This document shows positions 14,330 through 23,296 of a stretch of 48,140 nucleotides of DNA, in pieces. The stretch is from positions 1 through 48,140 of IMG/VR virus record IMGVR_UViG_3300035180_001575. One strand, 5' to 3'. Under the pieces are notes generated by a model. It saw only the letters and a list, made by a program, of their open reading frames with translations. It was not told the origin of the DNA and did not search any database. Source of the DNA: a virus. The translations under genes and the position numbers were made by a program. The stretch's first letter is position 1. Every line of letters starts with the position of its first letter.

Positions 14330-17300
14330 TTAGTATCTCCACATAAGAGTTGTGTCTATTGCATTCCACATAAGGGTTGTGTCGTTAGCTGCCCACATAT
14401 AGTCAGCTGTTCCGCCATAAAGGATTTGAGTCCATGGCCCACGAGCAATACCAACTGCTGCCACACGCAGGATTGTAGCATTTCCGTATAACGCTGTGGC
14501 GGTATAGTTGGAGGTAGTTGTTTCGCCTGTTCTAGTCCACGAAATACCATCATAAGATTGTTCAATTAAATAGTGGTCAGCCCAAGGACTTGGCGTCCAT
14601 GTCATCAACATGGCTGCTGCATCATTTGGCATTGAACGAGCAAGTAAACCTAACACCAGAGGCATATTTGTGTAGCCAGCCAGTTGAGAGGTTACTTGCG
14701 TTGGAGTTAGTTGACCACTTTCAGCAGTATGAACATTATCGTCTTCATTTACACAAAGAATAGTTGACGTATTAATACTATCCGGTTTAACCGAAAGTAC
14801 CCTAGCCCTTTGACGCCAAGTTTCAGCCCAGCCAAACATAAAATGTGTCCGCTCTTCTGCTCCACCTGTATAAATTGTAAATCCTGGAGCAGTTGTGCAG
14901 ACAAGTTTATCGGGTGTTCCGCCAAGAGTTACCAAGTAGGGACCATCTATAGAGCCATCCCGCTTGCGTAGACCAAGATAGTGAGGACCTGAGCCCCAAG
15001 TAACTACTTCGTTTGTAGTATAAACATAGCCAGATGCACTTGCCCCAGTGGTTACAATATAGTCCTTTGCAACAGAACCTGCCTCCAATTGGGCACCCCA
15101 AACATAAATTCCCTTTGATATATCGCCTGTATAGGACGCTAAAATATAGGATGCCCATGTTGGTGTTGCACTATTTGAGGCAGCAACAATTGCGTCAACT
15201 CTTCCTGACGTGTTAGTTGCTGTAACAGATACTCTATACCAACCATTGCCAACATTAGTTACAGAATAACTTGGGCTAACTGGAGAACCTGCAGAGCGAA
15301 TGTCTAGTACATTTCCGGTTACTAAATCGATTAAAATTGAGTAGCGATTGGTAATAGTATCTGTTGCAATTTGTATAGAGGCCCATTGACGTTCTGCCTG
15401 TTTAACATAAAACGAAGCAGTGAATGGACCAGCAGATTGAGTTGATCCTTGGTAATGGTAATGCCCAAGTGTTGAGGTAGTCTCAATAATTTTGTCTGCA
15501 GTAGTTAAACCATCTGGTGCAACTGTAGCATTGGCACTCAATGTACTGGTTCCCTCTGGTAACCATGCGGAATTATCAAACTGCTCCGAATAGGTTAGCA
15601 GGTTTGTTACGGAACCGCTGTAGCCAGTTATTTCCCCGCTCTGCCCCCACCCCGGCATGTCGTGCTGGATGGCGATCAGGTCTCCGAACGATGGAATAAA
15701 TCCCTCCATCTCGGTCTTAAACGTGATTAGCCTACGGCGATAACGATTAGAGGCTGCTTGGTACATACCTTCGCGAAATGCTTGATCTCGTCCCGTTACA
15801 CCGAATAATTCAATTTTTGCCGGTGTAGCAGCAACAGACGTTGGGAGTTTTGCACGAACAGTTGCCTGTGCCCATCTACCAGAATCGAAGTATTTAACAT
15901 CTACCGCATCTGCTGTCTCTGGGGTAGGCATCAAATATTGGATGCTAAAAGAACCCTGTACAATGTTGCGGGTACTGAACATAGCCACAGGAATTGTCAA
16001 TGCTTGATCTCTCATTACTCGAAGCACACCACCTTGTAAAAATGGTTTTGTACGAACAGCACCGGCTATCTTTGTTATTACTTCCCAGAAATTTAAGAAG
16101 TTGTCGAAGCGACCATCAAAACTATCACTGCGACCAGTACAAGTTGTATTCAGGGTAAGAAGGCTGGCTAAATCGATTTGAGAATCGGTCATTCCTATTT
16201 GCTTGCAAACATATGCCATAGCCCAAGAAGGACTCCTTGTGGCTGTATTTGCACTCCAGGTTGAACCGTTCCAGATTGGAAGTTTTCTGGTAACAATAAC
16301 ATTAACTTTTCGGCTTGCAAGAGACGATAAGTTATTACTAGCTTTCATTCGGATAGCAAGTAAAGTAGTATCCCCAAACAGTGCAACTTCTGGTAGGTAA
16401 GATCTTAAACCTGCCCACACTATATTATGGCCGTAAGATGATCCTGTTTGTTCAGAATCTGTTCTACGAACTCTAACCTCGTAACGTCCCGCTGCAACAG
16501 GATATCTTTCGCTATAACGTTGAGGAGTGGTAGTTCCGCCCGTATAAGTTTTGGCAAAGAGTGTGGCCCATACCCCCGCACTTCCGGCCAATGGAACACC
16601 AATAGTATCTACACCTCTATACTCTACCAAGGTAGAAATACTCATATTACTAAGTGCGCCTGTACTAAGATTCATTGAGTATATACCTTTTGGCATAACC
16701 CAATCAAATCCTAAAAAGTTAGCCTGAGTTGTTCCAGGGTTAGTAATAAACCCTCCAACCCAATCTCCCATAGTCACATTTCCGCTTCCTGTATAACTGG
16801 GGGCAGTAAATGTCAAAGTATTAGCATCTGGAGCCGTGGCTACTGTATATGTTCCAGAGGTTGCGCCACCAGAGGTAATGTTAAGATAAAGTATTGCGCC
16901 AGAAGACTTTCCGTGACCCGTAAGGGTAACCGTAAGAACGGTACCGGCTTGAGAATATGTGGCAGACCAACATGCAAGGGACTGTCCGGATACTTCTACA
17001 CTAGCCAGTACATTAGCCGGAAATAGGGTAGGGGATTCCGTTGGCTCAACCTTTTGAATTGTAATCTCTTCAAAATTTCCAGTAGGTGTAAAACTATTAC
17101 CCGTGGCAATAATGGTATCTTCGATACGAACAGACTCAAAGTCGTAGTAGCCTCTGCCAACACAAAGGAGTTGATATAGGTATTGTTCGTTTCCTGCATA
17201 CTCTGTGTAAGGCTGTGCAGCAAAGTCCGGGTAAGCAATGTGCCTGCCAAAATGCTCCGGGATAGCAGCGTCCAGCCGCGCCATGTTGCCCTGTGCCTGT

Positions 17301-17779
17301 AGGCTGTAGGTAGGGCTAGGTGTGGACAAACTAGCCGTTTGTAGGGCACTTGTAGCGGCTTTTGGGGGTGGAATAATGGCATTAACTAGGGCCATACCAA
17401 CCATTGACGCACCTGCGGTCCACGCTGCTGCACTTCCCCCTAATACGCCTGCCCCGAATATCCCAGGACCCATAAATGCACCAATTTCCGGTGCAAATAC
17501 AAGCACAGCCAGAGTAAGAATAGTTCGCATTGGATCGGAACCACCCCCATCCCCTCCACCTCCACCCTGTGGTAAGGCACGAACATCAATAAAGGCAACA
17601 GATTGGAAATCGTTAGGAACTAAATCCCAATTAGCCCGAAGTATTGGCTTTCCGTCTACAAACACAAGATACGGAAGTTCCCAAAGTGGGTCAAGCTGTT
17701 TTAAACTCAAACCACTATATTCCTCTATCCTGCGGCTATTTGGGGATAGAATATTTTCAAGATAAACAACAGTAGTCAT
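14330..17779 (-). CDS. Tip attachment protein J-like
   Basis: 1149 residues. The N-terminus matches the J family (VYLENILSPNSRRIEEY, PLWELPYLVFVDGKPILR), with an internal Gly/Ala membrane-like segment near 110-160. A typical phage-baseplate region follows. Around residues 730-890 a jelly-roll-like carbohydrate-binding module appears to be inserted (NLLTYSEQFDNSAWL, GHYHYQGSTQSAGPFTASF, YIVTTGA). The C-terminus has a fibronectin-like segment (SPWADHYLIEQSYDGISWT). J sits at the tail tip and contacts the receptor. Start overlaps the NlpC/P60 gene stop by four bases. Confidence 0.88.
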   Translation of the reverse strand: MTTVVYLENILSPNSRRIEEYSGLSLKQLDPLWELPYLVFVDGKPILRANWDLVPNDFQSVAFIDVRALPQGGGGGDGGGSDPMRTILTLAVLVFAPEIGAFMGPGIFGAGVLGGSAAAWTAGASMVGMALVNAIIPPPKAATSALQTASLSTPSPTYSLQAQGNMARLDAAIPEHFGRHIAYPDFAAQPYTEYAGNEQYLYQLLCVGRGYYDFESVRIEDTIIATGNSFTPTGNFEEITIQKVEPTESPTLFPANVLASVEVSGQSLACWSATYSQAGTVLTVTLTGHGKSSGAILYLNITSGGATSGTYTVATAPDANTLTFTAPSYTGSGNVTMGDWVGGFITNPGTTQANFLGFDWVMPKGIYSMNLSTGALSNMSISTLVEYRGVDTIGVPLAGSAGVWATLFAKTYTGGTTTPQRYSERYPVAAGRYEVRVRRTDSEQTGSSYGHNIVWAGLRSYLPEVALFGDTTLLAIRMKASNNLSSLASRKVNVIVTRKLPIWNGSTWSANTATRSPSWAMAYVCKQIGMTDSQIDLASLLTLNTTCTGRSDSFDGRFDNFLNFWEVITKIAGAVRTKPFLQGGVLRVMRDQALTIPVAMFSTRNIVQGSFSIQYLMPTPETADAVDVKYFDSGRWAQATVRAKLPTSVAATPAKIELFGVTGRDQAFREGMYQAASNRYRRRLITFKTEMEGFIPSFGDLIAIQHDMPGWGQSGEITGYSGSVTNLLTYSEQFDNSAWLPEGTSTLSANATVAPDGLTTADKIIETTSTLGHYHYQGSTQSAGPFTASFYVKQAERQWASIQIATDTITNRYSILIDLVTGNVLDIRSAGSPVSPSYSVTNVGNGWYRVSVTATNTSGRVDAIVAASNSATPTWASYILASYTGDISKGIYVWGAQLEAGSVAKDYIVTTGASASGYVYTTNEVVTWGSGPHYLGLRKRDGSIDGPYLVTLGGTPDKLVCTTAPGFTIYTGGAEERTHFMFGWAETWRQRARVLSVKPDSINTSTILCVNEDDNVHTAESGQLTPTQVTSQLAGYTNMPLVLGLLARSMPNDAAAMLMTWTPSPWADHYLIEQSYDGISWTRTGETTTSNYTATALYGNATILRVAAVGIARGPWTQILYGGTADYMWAANDTTLMWNAIDTTLMWRY

Positions 17780-18165
17780 TGGCGCAACTCGAAAAATTCA
17801 CGGCGGCCAAATCCGCTAACTGGCCAAGAACTATCTGATGTAAATATTACACCAGCACCTTTAACGCAATGTAATACACCACCACCATCTATATCTAACC
17901 AAGTACCAATGTGCATGGGACGTCGAATAATTACAGCACAACCCTGTTTTGGCGCATCTAATTTTGTCCAACGTTTACGTTCTGGATGGTCTCCAAATAG
18001 ATGTGCAAGAGAAATAGGATCTTCGTAGTTAGTTGCAATAATACTAGGAACAGCAATCCCGAAATGTTCTTTTTGAATATTTCGAAAAAATCCCATACAA
18101 TCGTAACTATTTGGACCTTGCGCACCAGCCTCCCAAGGAATACCAATATAGTTAACAAAAGTCAT
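17776..18165 (-). CDS. NlpC/P60-like tail assembly peptidase
   Basis: 129 residues. YDCMGFF (C23) and MHIGTWLDIDGGGVLHC (H85) give the Cys-His core of the NlpC/P60 fold found in lambda gpK-like tail proteins. It would cleave peptidoglycan peptide bonds during tail assembly or DNA entry. Four-base overlaps join it to the DUF1833 gene before and the J gene after, the usual order in siphoviruses. Confidence 0.82.
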   Translation of the reverse strand: MTFVNYIGIPWEAGAQGPNSYDCMGFFRNIQKEHFGIAVPSIIATNYEDPISLAHLFGDHPERKRWTKLDAPKQGCAVIIRRPMHIGTWLDIDGGGVLHCVKGAGVIFTSDSSWPVSGFGRREFFELRQ

Positions 18166-18683
18166 AGCAATCCCGGAAATACTTCGGAGCTATACTCTTT
18201 AGTTGGAAATCGTTTATTCATTAGATTTGCAAAGGAGGCCACGGCTGTAACCTTATACAAATCGGCAGTAACCGACATAATTGTTAAACTTAATGGTGGA
18301 TTATTTTGAGGGCTGCTTAAATCGGAACTTAAAAATTCACGATAAATAACACTAACCATGTCGGTTGTTGAAAGGGATGCCTCTATGTTAGCCACAATAG
18401 AACGGTCTACATTATCTAACGAGATGGTAACCTGCGGAATGCCATCTGGAGAAATATCTGGACGCGTGAAGTCAAAATTGAATCCTACAAACGTCACGGC
18501 TGTGCTAGGATTTCTAGGAGCAGTTGCCTCAAGTGTGGCTACAAGATCTGCAAAGTCTCTTACAATACGGATTGGGGATGTAAACGCAGGATGGTATAGC
18601 TCTAATGTGTGGTAAATGACCACATTAGAGGGTGCAGCCGCATACGCTTCTTTAATTGCTTGAGTTAAAGTGGTGTCCGGCAT
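18162..18683 (-). CDS. DUF1833-type minor tail protein
   Basis: 173 residues from ATG 18683, an ATG that overlaps the upstream stop; the longer frame to 18716 would run into the upstream gene. The sequence shows YHTLELYHPAF, FDFTRPDISPDGIP and ISLDNVDRSI, as in DUF1833 proteins encoded between the tape measure and NlpC genes of siphoviruses. Part of the tail tip. Confidence 0.78.
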   Translation of the reverse strand: MPDTTLTQAIKEAYAAAPSNVVIYHTLELYHPAFTSPIRIVRDFADLVATLEATAPRNPSTAVTFVGFNFDFTRPDISPDGIPQVTISLDNVDRSIVANIEASLSTTDMVSVIYREFLSSDLSSPQNNPPLSLTIMSVTADLYKVTAVASFANLMNKRFPTKEYSSEVFPGLL

Positions 18684-19042
18684 TATCGAATTTCCAGTCT
18701 TGCTGTAACCGTCCAACTATTTGTATTTCGATAAACAGCTTTATGGGCACCGACAAATTTAGCGGTAACACTGGTCAACCCTCCGCCACCAACGGGTAGA
18801 TTAATTGAAAACCAACTAGCACCCCCTGCCGCACCTGTTGAGGAATTATCTACCCATGCACGAAATATTGTATATTGGCTATCGGACATTTGCCAAGAAA
18901 CACTTGCCTTATCGTTTTGCGCAGTTGTGCGTCTACGTGTACGGCTAGCACCAGATTCCATTTGCGTAGAAATTGTCTGATCCACTGGCTCAAGCGAATA
19001 ATCCCATGTGGGATTAGGTAAGGTTGTGGGCCAGCTAGACAT
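18683..19042 (-). CDS. Minor tail protein
   Basis: 119 residues: SSWPTTLPNPTWDYSLEP at the start, a polar middle and SWTVTARLEIR at the end. Size and place directly after the tape measure fit the small distal tail protein (lambda gpM-like position). The stop overlaps the DUF1833 start by one base. Confidence 0.75.
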   Translation of the reverse strand: MSSWPTTLPNPTWDYSLEPVDQTISTQMESGASRTRRRTTAQNDKASVSWQMSDSQYTIFRAWVDNSSTGAAGGASWFSINLPVGGGGLTSVTAKFVGAHKAVYRNTNSWTVTARLEIR

Positions 19043-22000
19043 TAATAGGCTCCGGCTACTCGGTTAAGACCATAGGTTTGAGACATAGCACTTGGTACAG
19101 AACCAGATCCTTTGGAAATATCTCCAGCAATAGAGTTTTTAACTTTTTCCACAAATACATCCAGTACATCTGTTCCGTTTTCGGTACGGCGATTTTGTGT
19201 TCCGCCATTACCGGGAGATTCGATAATATTGACAGTTACTGTGTTCCCACCGCCTCCGCTGGATTGTACACCCAATTTTCCGTTCGCGCCACGAGTAAGC
19301 GGCATAACAGCTTCCGGTCCAGCCTCCCCTGCAATGGCTTGTGAAAAACCACCTCCGCTAGCAAACATAAACGGAGTTGTTCTGGTTAGAACACTATTGT
19401 GAAATGCACCGCCATCGGCAAATCCCTGTACACCAGATGAAGTAAACGCATTACCGTTGGCGTTGAATAGAGAGGCAAGCCAAGACCCGCCACCCATCAT
19501 GGCAGAGGACATGCCTTTCATCATACTTTGGCGAACTTCAATACGAATCAAATCGCTAATAATACTATCGGCTAAACTTTTAAAATCTAATTTGCCAGTC
19601 TTTACAAAGTTAACCATTATGTCTTCCATACCTTGAAATGCTTTATCGAACATTTTTTCGGTATCCTTAGCCACATTATTAATACCATCTAGGTAGTTCT
19701 TGTAAGACTCTTTTGCACCATTGTTCCAGTCTTTATTTATGCGTGCAAGAATTTCTCTGGTACGCTTGTAGCTTGCAACTTCGTCGTCGAAAGACTTTGT
19801 AGCAATAGCTAAACGTTCGTTTGCCCACTGCTTACCACGAATAACACCCTCGCGTTCAATAGTATCTTTCTCTTTTTGACGACGTGTCTCGATACCATCC
19901 AGTACAGCCATATCTGAACGCCCAGCAGAACCAATACCAACACCTGCAATTTTAGATGCAGCAAGATGTTCTACTGTGGCTATATGATCTTTAGCAGCAA
20001 CATTTGCAGCTTTTAATAGTTCGTTATTCTTAGCAATGCGTTCGCCCTCACGCTCGCTCTCTTTATTAGAACGTTCTTTAGCAGCCGCAGCAGCTTTATT
20101 GATTTCTACTTGGTTTTGAGCCAAATCTCGACGCTCTTTTTCAGCTCCAACATTTGCGGTCAGTTTGTTATACTCTTCAACCGTTATGTTATGAGTTTTC
20201 AAAGCAGCATCAAGTTTAACCAACTCCTCAGACTGAAAGCGTTCTGCAGCAGTTTGCTTCTTACCACTTTCGGTCATGTCGTCTGTAGCATTGGAAAACT
20301 TAAGAATATCGTTAACCAACTTTTCGTAGGTGTCAAGATGTTCTTTTGGCTTCTTACTGATTTCCAACTTGTCGTAAGCTGCAATTAAATCGTCTACTTC
20401 TTTTTTTGCTTTTTCTGCAACTTCGGGTGTTGTTGTAGGAGATGCAAGAATTTTAGCAAGGTTTTCCTCTGCCGCAGCTTTCTTAGTTTCGTAAATACCA
20501 ATTTTATCGGCCTTAACTTTAATAGCCTCTGCATGATTCTTTTCCAAAGCCAAGTTTGCTTCGGTTTGTTTACGAGAACGTTCGCCTTGCTCATATGCAG
20601 CATTTCCAATAATAATTGCTTGTCGTTTCAGTTCGGTAACTTTTTCTTCCTGTGCAGAAATTTGTTCGGGTGTTATTTGGAAATTGCGCTGGTAATCCTT
20701 GTTATGGTAACTATCTAATTTTGTTTGTTCCGTTTTTAATAAATCTGTTGGAGAAGCGTCTTTTCCCCAACCCATAACAGCATCTTTAGCACCACCAATA
20801 GCGTGCTTAATTCTATTCCAAGCACTTTCAATATTTCCAAGGTTAGCTTCCATTTCTGCAGTACGACCTTTTAGTGCGTTTGCAAATGCTTGGGTTGCTA
20901 AAGTAGAGGCTTCTTTTTGACGGCCCTCGGATTCCAAAGCCTGGATGTTTGCAAGTACAGCCGTACTTAGGAAATGGTATTCCCCATCTAGTTTAACGGT
21001 AGCACGGCTAATTTCGTCGGAATAGCGAGAATGTGCTGTTGCCTGTACCTGTAGGGATTCAAACTGAGATACCAGCTTACCAACACCCTTCTCCCCCATC
21101 CCTGTTGCATGTTCTATACCCACAATGGCGGTACCAACCATTGCAATCTCATCTCTAGTCATCTTACCGCTAGATGCTAACTGCGTCATTATGTCCTTGG
21201 CTACTGCTATGCTGCCATGTGCGCCCGCCGCAGCATGGGCCATATCGTTCAATCCAGAAGCAGTAGTTCCCGCATAATTGCCAGTCATAATTAAAGCATC
21301 GGCCATTGCCTTTTGCTCAAGTATGCCCTTAACCATAAAATAGGACAATGCTACACCAACGGCAACAGTGCCCATGATGGCAAGGCCCAGTCCGCTCATT
21401 GCTAGAGCAGAAAGGTCGGAGTATTCCGCAAACACCATCATGGTTGCGGGTATGCGACTAAAACGTCCCTGCACCATTTCGTGCGCCAATACAACTGCTT
21501 CGGTTCGCACCCGGCTAGTATTCAACCGTATATTTTCAAACTTCTCAGCAAGTGTTTCGGTTTCTTTAATTGCTCCGGTAAGAGATGCGGAGCCAAACTT
21601 ATTGGCAATGGTACTATCGCTAACCCCAGCCGCCTTGTAGGTAGCAATTTCGGCTTTGATGCGAATTTGTTCGTCTCGAGATTTCAACGCCCAAGCAATT
21701 TCAGACATCGCTTGACGCTCTGCTGCTGTTGCCGCATCGTCTGCTGTCCGTTTATTAGCTGCTGCAATTTGTTGGGCAGTCTTATTAGCTTCTTTAACTT
21801 TATCGTTTTCTTCCTTGATGTACATTGCTGCTGCACGCGCAGTAGCATCTTGTGCATCAAGTATGGATTTGTGACGTGCATCTGCAATAGCTTGCTCAGA
21901 AGCCTTTGCCTTAGCCACAATATTGTCGTAATACTTTTGACGGGAATCCAGCTCGGTCTGTCTTGCCGCTTCCGCATCGGAGGCTTCCTTTGCCCGTACA

Positions 22001-22395
22001 CGATTTAAATTTTGAATGTCTTTGGCAAGGTCTTGCAAATAACCCTGCTCATTACGATGTTCTTGAGATAGCTCTTTTGCACTGCTGGTTGCAAGCCTAT
22101 CCATTTCTTCCAGTTCTTTAAGTAGCTGAATCTGGTAAAGAATTTGCTCGTTTGCACCCATTGCAATTGCCGAGTATTCGTACTGGGCAGACTTTGCACC
22201 TTGGTAAGAAATGATAGAACGGGTAATTTGTGCCGAGAGTGCCTCCGTTGCAGAAGCGACTTTACCTGCGGCTTTTACCCGTTCTTCGTCTGTTTGAACT
22301 ACTTCCGCAGCAGCATCGCGGAACTCTTCCATTTTTGCAATGGCAGCATCGGCACCTTCCGAAACGTATATAATCCCAAGTTCCGCAAGATCCAT
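19042..22395 (-). CDS. Tape measure protein
   Basis: 1117 residues from ATG 22395, which has a GGGG ribosome site eight bases upstream; a TTG at 22407 is less likely. Long helical stretches rich in Ala, Glu and Lys occupy residues 1-300 and 560-900. A hydrophobic region near 335-365 (AMSGLGLAIMGTVAVGVALS) may insert into the host membrane during DNA entry. The C-terminal part is Gly-rich with GEAGPEAVMPLTRGANGKLG, a recurring motif at the end of tape measure proteins. It sets tail length. Confidence 0.92.
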   Translation of the reverse strand: MDLAELGIIYVSEGADAAIAKMEEFRDAAAEVVQTDEERVKAAGKVASATEALSAQITRSIISYQGAKSAQYEYSAIAMGANEQILYQIQLLKELEEMDRLATSSAKELSQEHRNEQGYLQDLAKDIQNLNRVRAKEASDAEAARQTELDSRQKYYDNIVAKAKASEQAIADARHKSILDAQDATARAAAMYIKEENDKVKEANKTAQQIAAANKRTADDAATAAERQAMSEIAWALKSRDEQIRIKAEIATYKAAGVSDSTIANKFGSASLTGAIKETETLAEKFENIRLNTSRVRTEAVVLAHEMVQGRFSRIPATMMVFAEYSDLSALAMSGLGLAIMGTVAVGVALSYFMVKGILEQKAMADALIMTGNYAGTTASGLNDMAHAAAGAHGSIAVAKDIMTQLASSGKMTRDEIAMVGTAIVGIEHATGMGEKGVGKLVSQFESLQVQATAHSRYSDEISRATVKLDGEYHFLSTAVLANIQALESEGRQKEASTLATQAFANALKGRTAEMEANLGNIESAWNRIKHAIGGAKDAVMGWGKDASPTDLLKTEQTKLDSYHNKDYQRNFQITPEQISAQEEKVTELKRQAIIIGNAAYEQGERSRKQTEANLALEKNHAEAIKVKADKIGIYETKKAAAEENLAKILASPTTTPEVAEKAKKEVDDLIAAYDKLEISKKPKEHLDTYEKLVNDILKFSNATDDMTESGKKQTAAERFQSEELVKLDAALKTHNITVEEYNKLTANVGAEKERRDLAQNQVEINKAAAAAKERSNKESEREGERIAKNNELLKAANVAAKDHIATVEHLAASKIAGVGIGSAGRSDMAVLDGIETRRQKEKDTIEREGVIRGKQWANERLAIATKSFDDEVASYKRTREILARINKDWNNGAKESYKNYLDGINNVAKDTEKMFDKAFQGMEDIMVNFVKTGKLDFKSLADSIISDLIRIEVRQSMMKGMSSAMMGGGSWLASLFNANGNAFTSSGVQGFADGGAFHNSVLTRTTPFMFASGGGFSQAIAGEAGPEAVMPLTRGANGKLGVQSSGGGGNTVTVNIIESPGNGGTQNRRTENGTDVLDVFVEKVKNSIAGDISKGSGSVPSAMSQTYGLNRVAGAY

Positions 22396-22409
22396 TATGT
22401 ACCCCAATG

Positions 22410-23206
22410 CTATTTCTTACTAGATGACTTCCGCTGCTGTTGTTCAGCACGAAACCCAATGTAGGCCGAATCAAGCGCCATTATACACCGAATTTCAAAC
22501 GGAGTAACGTTTATTTTCAATAACGTCGACCAGTTATATATCTCGGTATATGAGATGTGCCCTTCCTCCATTGCTACAGGTCGGGTTTTATGTAACTCTA
22601 ACCACCAATCCCAAATATAAGATAGCTCTGGTGGAATTGGTGGTACATTCAACTGATCTGGCATTACACCAGACTGTTTCCAGTAGTTATTAAGATGGGT
22701 TTCTAATGTTAGCCCATCGTCCGTTGGCTCTGAAAGTTCTAACCTTCCTTTGACAGCGGCTAATAGCGTTGCTATTAGCCCTTCAAAAAATTTGCTTCGG
22801 ACTCCAGTGCCACAGTAATTTTATCGCGCCATGTGGGCATACGACTTAGCATGGCCGGAACCATTGCCTTGTCAAATGGGGCTGGCATACCTTGCTTCTC
22901 AAAGCCAAACCAGTTCTTGACCACAGAAGATGCCAAAGCAATCTCATTTGCTTCAATCATTTTGGCAATAATACCGGCACCTTCGTCCGTGCTGGTATCC
23001 AAAGCAGTTTTGCGCTTTGCCGCACGCTTGAGTCCATCAATGCGTACAAGACGGGCTGCATCCTGATACTCTGTACTGTTCTTGCTTGCAATGAAGAAGC
23101 CACACTTGTCGTTTCCTTCTGCGTCCTGCACGACACCAACTTTAAAGAGAACTTCTTCTGCGGTGCCAGTCAACTGATCCAAATCGAAACCTACTGCTTG
23201 TGTCAT
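22410..23206 (-). CDS. Tail assembly chaperone gpGT fusion (-1 frameshift product)
   Basis: The gpG frame (23206-22775) shifts -1 at AAATTTT (plus-strand 22787-22793) into a second frame that stays open to 22410. The new frame reads FFEGLIATLLAAVKGRLEL, then on through MPDQLNVPPIPPELSYIWDW to RKSSSKK. An ATG at 22664 lies inside the fused frame, but it need not be used. Lambda-like phages make such a G-GT pair and need both in a fixed ratio to load tape measure protein. The tape measure follows at once downstream, as expected. Confidence 0.85.
22759..22793 (-). promoter_or_regulatory. Programmed -1 frameshift site with stimulatory hairpin
   Basis: On the minus strand the heptamer AAATTTT (X XXY YYZ in the gpG frame, codons AAT TTT) is followed five bases later by GGCTAATAGC-AAC-GCTATTAGCC, a perfect 10-bp hairpin with a three-base loop. 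The gpG stop TAA is inside the stem. This is the standard layout for a siphovirus chaperone slip. Confidence 0.85.
22775..23206 (-). CDS. Tail assembly chaperone gpG-like
   Basis: 143 residues; the zero-frame product of the chaperone pair. It contains a conserved acidic-aromatic pattern (FDLDQLTGTAEEVLFKVG) and ends SEANFLKG just past the slippery site. The stop codon lies in the stem of the downstream hairpin. Position between tail tube and tape measure fits gpG. Two hairpins lie between it and the tail tube gene and may lower its expression. Confidence 0.85.
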   Translation of the reverse strand: MTQAVGFDLDQLTGTAEEVLFKVGVVQDAEGNDKCGFFIASKNSTEYQDAARLVRIDGLKRAAKRKTALDTSTDEGAGIIAKMIEANEIALASSVVKNWFGFEKQGMPAPFDKAMVPAMLSRMPTWRDKITVALESEANFLKG

Positions 23207-23229
23207 AATTGTCTTTCTATTTACTTACT

Positions 23230-23293
23230 AAAAAACCCCACGGTGTTACCCGTGGGGAAGAGACACAGGGGAGCCAGAAGTTCTCCCCTGTGA
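23230..23293 (-). terminator. Tandem hairpins after the tail tube gene
   Basis: In transcription order, CACAGGGGAG pairs with CTCCCCTGTG (10 bp, plus-strand 23265-23293). A second stem CCCCACGG/CCGTGGGG with a six-base loop (plus-strand 23236-23259) follows and ends in TTTTTT. The second is a good rho-independent terminator. Since tail genes continue downstream, it probably attenuates rather than stops transcription, so that tail tube mRNA exceeds chaperone mRNA. Confidence 0.7.
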
Positions 23294-23296
23294 GGG

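Noticed and set aside
22410-22664. Independent gene for the T part of the chaperone
   Set aside because: The ATG at 22664 lies inside a frame that is open through the frameshift and has no clear ribosome site.
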